Shown in pieces: positions 59,438 to 64,000 of a stretch of DNA of 64,000 nucleotides. The stretch is from contig CAAGBI010000052.1 of the NCBI GenBank assembly GCA_900768015.1, positions 1-64,000 of the forward strand. Reading direction: 5' to 3'. Each line of letters begins with the position of its first letter. The first letter of the stretch is position 1. The notes under the pieces are model-generated. The model was not told the origin of the DNA. It did no database searches and was given only the letters and a program-made list of their open reading frames with translations. The position numbers were made by a program, and so were the translations under genes. The stretch is from an uncultured Alistipes sp. Lineage in GTDB: Bacteria; Bacteroidota; Bacteroidia; Bacteroidales; Rikenellaceae.

Positions 59438-60730
59438 CTATTTGCCGTTAGGGGAAATATCCTCCTCGGTGATAGCACCACCCTGAATCTCCTCACGCTT
59501 AAGCTCCGCCACTACCCTATCGCGCACCGCCTCGAAGCGTGCCTTGTGAGCATCTGCGATGGGCTCTGCGGGCTCCTGTGGTACCTTCAATGGGTCGATG
59601 GGTGAGCCATTCTTCCAGATGCGGTAGTCGAGGTGAGGACCAGTCGATGTACCCGTAGAACCTACATAGCCGATAAGCTGACCCTGCGACACCTTTGCAC
59701 CCACCTTGATGCCCTTAGCGAAGCCCTTAAGGTGGAGGTAGCCAGTCTGGAGGTTACCCGCGTGCTTGATTTTAATGGTGTTACCGCCACCGCCACCCCA
59801 GCCAGCGAAGATGACCGTGCCATCTGCTACGGAGTATACGGGAGTGCCCGAGGGTGCAGCGTAGTCGACACCGTGGTGTGGGCGATATACCTTATGTACG
59901 GGGTGAAGGCGTGCGTTAGAGAACTTCGAGCTGATGCGTGTGTACTTCAATGGCGCCTTGAGCAACTGCTTACGCAACGACTCGCCATTATACTCCCAGT
60001 AGCGGAGCTTACCCTCCTCCTGGGCGTAAGGGATGGCATAGTACTCCTTGCCGCTGTGAACGAACTTAGCGCCCCACACACGGCCGATGCCTACGGATGT
60101 GCCATTCACAAACTTCTCGTCGTAGATAACGGCGAATGAGTCACCCTCCTGGATGCCGAAGAAGTCGACTGTCCACTGGTAGATATCCTCAACCTCTGCT
60201 GCCAAAGCGTAGGGCATATCCTGCGCCATAATAGCGCCCCAGAGCGATGAGGTGATGACAGCCTCGCGGTTCTGTCGTACAACCTCCACGGGGTTCTCAC
60301 CCTTAGTCACCGACACTGAGTCGCGGTGGAAGCCGAAGGTAACATACTCGATAGCGTCAATATGGTAGACGAGGTAGTCGAGCACCTCGCGTGTGCCGAG
60401 CGAGTCGGTCTCGGTGCGCATGAAGGTTGTGTATGCCTTGTCGGCGCGAATCTTACGCAGTGAGAACACCTCGGCGGCAGCCTTGTCGAGGCGGTCAACC
60501 ATAACCGCCGATACACCCCTACGACCCAAGATTCCGCCTACGGTCTCACCCGAGCGAACAGTATCGTTAGCGATGGTGTAACCCGCTATATCTATGCCAT
60601 AAAGGTACTCTGGTTCTTTGTTTGCTGTGCTATTTGCAGCACCGTTGCCCTTGTTTTCGGTAGAGCCTCCGCCACACGCCACCATGCCTAAAAGCATGAG
60701 TAATGCAGAAAAACGAGCGATGAGTTTCAT
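59438..60730 (-). CDS. M23-family peptidoglycan endopeptidase, lipoprotein
   Basis: A 430-residue lipoprotein (GMVACGGG). The C-terminal LytM domain has HHGVDYAAPSGTPVYSVADG (zinc His and Asp), TGYLHLKGF and, as the last motif, TGPHLDYRIWKNG, where most M23 enzymes have HxH. A LysM-like or OapA-like N-terminal region (about 55-170) precedes it. It should cut peptide cross-links in peptidoglycan if active. The ATG at 60730 opens the lipoprotein signal and is only six bases from its promoter box. Confidence 0.9.
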   Translation of the reverse strand: MKLIARFSALLMLLGMVACGGGSTENKGNGAANSTANKEPEYLYGIDIAGYTIANDTVRSGETVGGILGRRGVSAVMVDRLDKAAAEVFSLRKIRADKAYTTFMRTETDSLGTREVLDYLVYHIDAIEYVTFGFHRDSVSVTKGENPVEVVRQNREAVITSSLWGAIMAQDMPYALAAEVEDIYQWTVDFFGIQEGDSFAVIYDEKFVNGTSVGIGRVWGAKFVHSGKEYYAIPYAQEEGKLRYWEYNGESLRKQLLKAPLKYTRISSKFSNARLHPVHKVYRPHHGVDYAAPSGTPVYSVADGTVIFAGWGGGGGNTIKIKHAGNLQTGYLHLKGFAKGIKVGAKVSQGQLIGYVGSTGTSTGPHLDYRIWKNGSPIDPLKVPQEPAEPIADAHKARFEAVRDRVVAELKREEIQGGAITEEDISPNGK

Positions 60731-60736
60731 ATTCGG

Positions 60737-60744
60737 CAAAGGTA
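60737..60744 (-). promoter_or_regulatory. -7 box of the M23 gene, nearly leaderless
   Basis: TACCTTTG on the minus strand ending six bases before the ATG. Confidence 0.55.
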
Positions 60745-60839
60745 GTAATTATTTTGGTTTTTTTACGCTTTTGTACCTACTATTATAGTCGATAAACGCT
60801 AAAAACAGCTATTTATTTGGTCGTTACGAAAATAAACCT

Positions 60840-60847
60840 TACCTTTG
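60840..60847 (+). promoter_or_regulatory. -7 box of lpxK
   Basis: TACCTTTG, 64 bases before the ATG at 60912. Confidence 0.5.
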
Positions 60848-60911
60848 ACCAAAAGTGTGCCTAAGGCATTGCATATATTGCAGGGCCGTGGCAGACCAAA
60901 AGCATGTAGAG

Positions 60912-62006
60912 ATGAAGCTTATTAGACGCATAATATCGTGGATATACACACTGGTGGTGATCATACGACACCGCCTCTACGACTGGGGCGTATTGAAGAG
61001 TTACTCCTTCGATATACCCATCGTCTGCGTAGGCAACATCACCGTAGGTGGCACGGGTAAGACCCCCACCGCGGAGTACATACTCGCCTCGCTTGCCAAC
61101 CACTACACCATGGCCATACTCTCGCGTGGCTATGGCCGCACAACAAAGGGCTACCGCGAGGTTACGACCGATGATATTTATAGCGATGTGGGCGACGAGC
61201 CTCTTCAGATGAAGCTCAAGTTCCCCGAGACCGTGGTTGTGGTGTCGGAGGATAGAGTGGCGGGCATCGAGCGCATACGCCAGGAGCACCCCGAGGTGAA
61301 CCTCATAATCATGGACGACGGCTTCCAGCACCGCAGAGTGCGCCCCAAGGTCAACATCCTCATTGTCGACTCTACACGCCCCTACGAGAGCGACAACATG
61401 CTTCCGTTGGGTCGTCTGCGCGACCTACCCTCGCGCCTCAAAGAGGGACATATCTTCATCGTCTCGAAGTGTAGCGACACGATGAGCCCCATCGACAAGC
61501 GCATATGGTACAATAAGTTACGCGGCATAGCCTACCAGAAGGTCTTCTTCTCGAACATCGAGACACTCGACATCGAGCCCATCTACGATTTCGATAACCG
61601 CGAAGAGCCCTACTACGCACAGCAGGCCATCCTTGTGTCTGGTATCGGCAACCCTCGTCCCTTCATTCGCGAGGCCGAGACACGCTTCACAGTCGTGGAT
61701 AAGGTCATCTTCCCCGACCACCACCGATTTACCGCCGAGGACCTCAAGGAGATATACGCGGTGCTCAACAAATATCCTCGCGCCATTATCCTTACCACAG
61801 AGAAGGATGCCGTGAGGTTGCGCCGTGCTCGCATGCCCGAGCGAATGATGCGCGCGATGTACTACCAGCCCATCGCCATGCGTCTGGTGGAGGGTCCCGA
61901 GCGCGACGACTTCTTTGAGAGCCTTGTTGCCAACATCAAATATAAGGAGCGTAATGCCGAGGCTAAGGGCAACAAAAAAAAGGCTATCGTGGATGATTTT
62001 GATTAG
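60912..62006 (+). CDS. lpxK: Tetraacyldisaccharide 4'-kinase
   Basis: A 364-residue inner-membrane-associated kinase that phosphorylates the 4' position of the lipid A precursor. VGNITVGGTGKTPTAEYI holds the P-loop, LSRGYGRTTKGY and DEPLQMKLKFP follow, and LIIMDDGFQHRRV carries the second nucleotide site. A hydrophobic N-terminal helix (about 5-25) anchors it. The ATG at 60912 is preferred over one 19 codons upstream. The C-terminal tail is lysine-rich. ssb follows after 21 bases. Confidence 0.95.
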   Translation: MKLIRRIISWIYTLVVIIRHRLYDWGVLKSYSFDIPIVCVGNITVGGTGKTPTAEYILASLANHYTMAILSRGYGRTTKGYREVTTDDIYSDVGDEPLQMKLKFPETVVVVSEDRVAGIERIRQEHPEVNLIIMDDGFQHRRVRPKVNILIVDSTRPYESDNMLPLGRLRDLPSRLKEGHIFIVSKCSDTMSPIDKRIWYNKLRGIAYQKVFFSNIETLDIEPIYDFDNREEPYYAQQAILVSGIGNPRPFIREAETRFTVVDKVIFPDHHRFTAEDLKEIYAVLNKYPRAIILTTEKDAVRLRRARMPERMMRAMYYQPIAMRLVEGPERDDFFESLVANIKYKERNAEAKGNKKKAIVDDFD

Positions 62007-62027
62007 CAGATATAAAGAGATAAAGTT

Positions 62028-62543
62028 ATGATAAACAAAGTTATACTTGTAGGAAATGTGGGCATGGACCCCGAGGTGCGTAGCCTCGAAACAGGCGTTA
62101 AGGTAGCACGCATCCGCCTTGCTACGAGCGAGCGCATCTTCAACCGTCAGACTAACGAGACCACCGAGCACACCGAGTGGCACACCGTAACATTGTGGCG
62201 CGGCCTTGCCGAGGTGGTAGATAAGTATGTGCACAAGGGATCACAGCTCTACATCGAGGGTCGCCTCCGCAGCCGCGAGTGGGAGCAGGATGGCCAGAAG
62301 CGCTATGCTACGGAGATTGTTGCCGACGACATGAAGCTTCTCGGTCGCCGTCAGGAGGGTGCACCCCAGCAGAGCGGCTATCAGGGTGGTTATCAGCAGG
62401 CTGCGCAGCCCGCATACCAGCAGCCCGCACAGCCACAGTATCAGCAGCCCGCATACCAGCAGCCCGCATACCAGCAGCCCGCACCACAGCCCGTAGCGCC
62501 CGCAGCAGTGCCTATGAATGAGGCAGACGACCTACCATTCTAA
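62028..62543 (+). CDS. ssb: Single-stranded DNA-binding protein
   Basis: A 171-residue SSB. The OB fold is residues 1-110 (MINKVILVGNVGMDPEVR, RLATSERIF, EWHTVTLWRGLAEVVDKYV). A Gln/Pro-rich flexible linker made of repeated YQQPA units runs from about 120 to 155, and the tail ends ADDLPF, the tip that binds partner proteins. It coats ssDNA in replication and repair. A perfect 14-bp terminator follows. Confidence 0.97.
   Translation: MINKVILVGNVGMDPEVRSLETGVKVARIRLATSERIFNRQTNETTEHTEWHTVTLWRGLAEVVDKYVHKGSQLYIEGRLRSREWEQDGQKRYATEIVADDMKLLGRRQEGAPQQSGYQGGYQQAAQPAYQQPAQPQYQQPAYQQPAYQQPAPQPVAPAAVPMNEADDLPF
62413..62484 (+). repeat. 15-bp coding repeats in ssb linker
   Basis: Repeats of TACCAGCAGCCCGCA and close variants encode tandem YQQPA units; likely length-variable. 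Confidence 0.7.
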
Positions 62544-62563
62544 ACATAGCAGAACAAAACAAA

Positions 62564-62601
62564 AATAGAGATAACTCGCATGAGTTATCTCTATTTTTTT
62601 T
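62564..62601 (+). terminator. Terminator after ssb
   Basis: AATAGAGATAACTC and its exact complement around GCAT, then eight T residues. It may also serve the convergent DUF4923 genes. Confidence 0.92.
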
Positions 62602-62621
62602 GTTATATGGCAATCAACCTT

Positions 62622-63263
62622 TTACTTGGTGTAGTACATCGAAATGTAGATACCAGGGAAGCTCTGCACGACACCATTTATTGAGTCGAATGTTTGTGCA
62701 TCGCCAGCACTAATCTCGGGGATTACCGTAGCGATAACATCTAAAGCATCCTGAGCATCGAGCATCACGACGAGCTTGCCGTCAACCTTTTTAAGGAAGC
62801 CACCACACTTTATCGCCTTGCCATTATCGGCCGTTGCAGTGAGCTCGAAGCGCGCCTTGGAGCTATCGTAAGTATAGCTACCCTCGAAGATATAGTCGCC
62901 ATAGCTGAAGCTACCCTTACCACTCTTTAGGAGCGTAATGGCGAAGCATCCAGGCGTAACACCCTGCATGCGCAACTCCTGACGAACGACGCTCTTAACC
63001 TGTGCTAATGCAGCCTCAGCAAACGAGTTAGTACCGAGATACTCGATGTCGATGTCGCTATAACTCCATACACCAAGAATCTCGCTCTTTGCGGGTGCAT
63101 TCTCCGCAAGAGCCTTATATGGCGAGACCTTCTCTGTGGTCTGCTGGCTCTTAGCTCCAAACATGCCACCGATTTTCGAGAGGTCAAACTGCGCAGAGGC
63201 ACTCGTGGGCAAGGCTACGACACCCACAAGGAGCATGAGTGCCACAACGAGGAGTCGCTTCAT
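62622..63263 (-). CDS. DUF4923 family protein, second of a pair
   Basis: A 213-residue secreted protein (signal ending SASAQ). The plan is that of DUF4923: a short helical start, then a lipocalin-like beta region beginning ILGVWSYSDIDIEYLG and containing SGKGSFSYGDYIFEGSYTYD. Its start overlaps the stop of the paralogue at 63263 by one base (TAATG), so the two are translated together. Function unknown; periplasmic or surface location is inferred. Confidence 0.8.
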   Translation of the reverse strand: MKRLLVVALMLLVGVVALPTSASAQFDLSKIGGMFGAKSQQTTEKVSPYKALAENAPAKSEILGVWSYSDIDIEYLGTNSFAEAALAQVKSVVRQELRMQGVTPGCFAITLLKSGKGSFSYGDYIFEGSYTYDSSKARFELTATADNGKAIKCGGFLKKVDGKLVVMLDAQDALDVIATVIPEISAGDAQTFDSINGVVQSFPGIYISMYYTK

Positions 63264-63865
63264 TACTGTGCGCGGTTAAATGTGTAACCTACATACACAT
63301 TGTCGTAGTTCTCGAGGAATGTGGTGAGGCTGTTCAACATGTTGACCTTCGAGCCGAGGGCTGTGAGGAAGTTCATGAGCTTTGAGCAGTCGTACACGAT
63401 GTCGAGGCTGTCACCATTGAGGTAGGCAAAACCGCTCAATGGCTGGAGCTTGATAAGCGACGAGTCGAATGTAAAGACAATGGCGTGTGTGGTGTTGTCG
63501 TAGGTGTAGGTACCCGCCAAGTTGCGACGACCCACGAGCATGGTGAATGTCTTGTCATCGTTGAGTGTCACGGTGTGTGTGCCAGGCTTGATACCTACGA
63601 GCGCGTATGCCGAGGTGAGCTTGCCCTCGATTGAAGACATCATGGCGTTACCCGCGAGTGTTGCCAACTCATCCTCGCTCGCGAGGCGCACGCCAGGCTC
63701 TGCATAGTCCCACTTCGCGGCGAGAAGGTACTCCGTAACCTTGCCATCAGTCTTCTTGTCGATAAGTTCTGTTGCTGCGCCCTTAAGGAAGTCGCCAAGG
63801 GTCTGTGCCGATGCCATGCCCGAGAAGGCTACGATGGCAACAAAAATAGCTAATACTCTCTTCAT
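63263..63865 (-). CDS. DUF4923 family protein, first of a pair
   Basis: A 200-residue paralogue with signal peptide ending GMASAQ. TLGDFLKGAATELIDKK is the helical start and LLAAKWDYAEPGVRL opens the lipocalin-like part; DDKTFTMLVGRRNLAGTYTYD is the family's central hairpin. It is coupled to the downstream paralogue. A hairpin-rich stretch (about 63883-63922) lies upstream. No promoter box was recognised. Confidence 0.82.
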   Translation of the reverse strand: MKRVLAIFVAIVAFSGMASAQTLGDFLKGAATELIDKKTDGKVTEYLLAAKWDYAEPGVRLASEDELATLAGNAMMSSIEGKLTSAYALVGIKPGTHTVTLNDDKTFTMLVGRRNLAGTYTYDNTTHAIVFTFDSSLIKLQPLSGFAYLNGDSLDIVYDCSKLMNFLTALGSKVNMLNSLTTFLENYDNVYVGYTFNRAQ

Positions 63866-63884
63866 TGTTTTATGGTGTTAAAGC

Positions 63885-63922
63885 ATGAAGAGCTCGGATG
63901 CCACTCCGACACCCGAAGCTCT
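63885..63922 (-). terminator. Hairpin downstream of the partial gene at the window end
   Basis: AGAGC...GCTCT outer arms enclose TCGGA-TGCCAC-TCCGA. On the minus strand it follows the stop at 63956 and probably ends that transcript, although no long T-run is seen. Confidence 0.4.
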
Positions 63923-63955
63923 CATAATAAAAACGCACTTATATTTATAATATTG

Positions 63956-64000
63956 TTACAAGCTCGCCTCAATCTCCTCGATCTCCTGCAACCATGCGCG
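63956..64000 (-). CDS. 3' end of a gene running off the window
   Basis: The last 14 codons before a TAA read RAWLQEIEEIEASL, a charged helical C-terminus with codon use like the core genes. It is too short to identify. The frame is open to the edge. Confidence 0.4.
   Translation of the reverse strand, partial: RAWLQEIEEIEASL

Overview
The window is a chromosomal segment from a member of the Bacteroidota, most likely order Bacteroidales and plausibly a Rikenellaceae/Alistipes-like gut bacterium. This rests on the promoters, which carry TAnnTTTG -7 boxes, often with a TTTG about 19-21 bases upstream. It also rests on many short lipoprotein signals, Bacteroidales-restricted families (DUF4923, DUF5606, DUF5689, golvesin-type proteins) and the type of proS, lptB and M1/C69 peptidases. 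The genus is an inference. Core genes are moderately GC-rich. Two stretches, about 23.2-25.2 kb and 43.9-45.5 kb, are clearly AT-richer and look accessory.

Layout. 0-5.5 kb: the 5' end of rpsO (S15) on the minus strand, then apbE, a lipid kinase, an AraC regulator and a DsbD-like reductase. 5.5-7.8 kb: repeats and a RelA/SpoT homologue. 7.9-16 kb: surface lipoproteins, threonine aldolase, nitroreductase, a HAD phosphatase, three tandem outer-membrane-barrel paralogues, a lipoprotein and rdgB. 16.2-22.7 kb: an apparent envelope-biogenesis operon (SurA-like lipoprotein, parvulin PPIase, LptA/OstA-like protein, a catalytically dead GH2-like protein). 22.9-25.2 kb: tRNA-Lys(CTT) followed by a foreign-looking restriction-modification pair bracketed by direct repeats. 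25.3-31.4 kb: a small acidic protein, glycerate kinase, M1 aminopeptidase, lipocalin, purC and a periplasmic protein. 31.7-37.8 kb (minus): proS, then aroA-aroC-prmC-recX, and lptB. 37.9-40.8 kb: recQ-rsmA. 40.9-43.9 kb (minus): two DUF5689 lipoproteins, serB and a lone HTH protein. 44-45.5 kb: a 50-bp hairpin tandem array, a candidate structured RNA and a DUF1566 protein. 45.6-55.7 kb: DUF5606 protein, C69 dipeptidase, lpdA, a YggS-type protein, truA, a split amidase/golvesin protein, a BASS-type transporter and sodB. 55.8-60.7 kb (minus): a carboxyltransferase with three biotinyl domains, ispD, a YhbP-like flavoprotein and an M23 peptidase. 60.9-64 kb: lpxK, ssb and a DUF4923 pair.

The themes are envelope and LPS assembly (the LptA-like operon, lptB, lpxK, M23 peptidase, amidase), aromatic and isoprenoid precursor synthesis, and redox maturation. 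The most unusual content lies outside or inside otherwise ordinary genes. A family of about 130-nt cloverleaf-like repeats with a GTAC/GTAC hairpin begins or ends at the stop codon of four housekeeping genes. A second, 121-nt repeat family has covarying terminal arms. There is a promoter-led multi-hairpin RNA candidate at 44.5 kb, a hairpin tandem array beside it, and a pyruvate/oxaloacetate carboxyltransferase with three tandem biotin-attachment domains.
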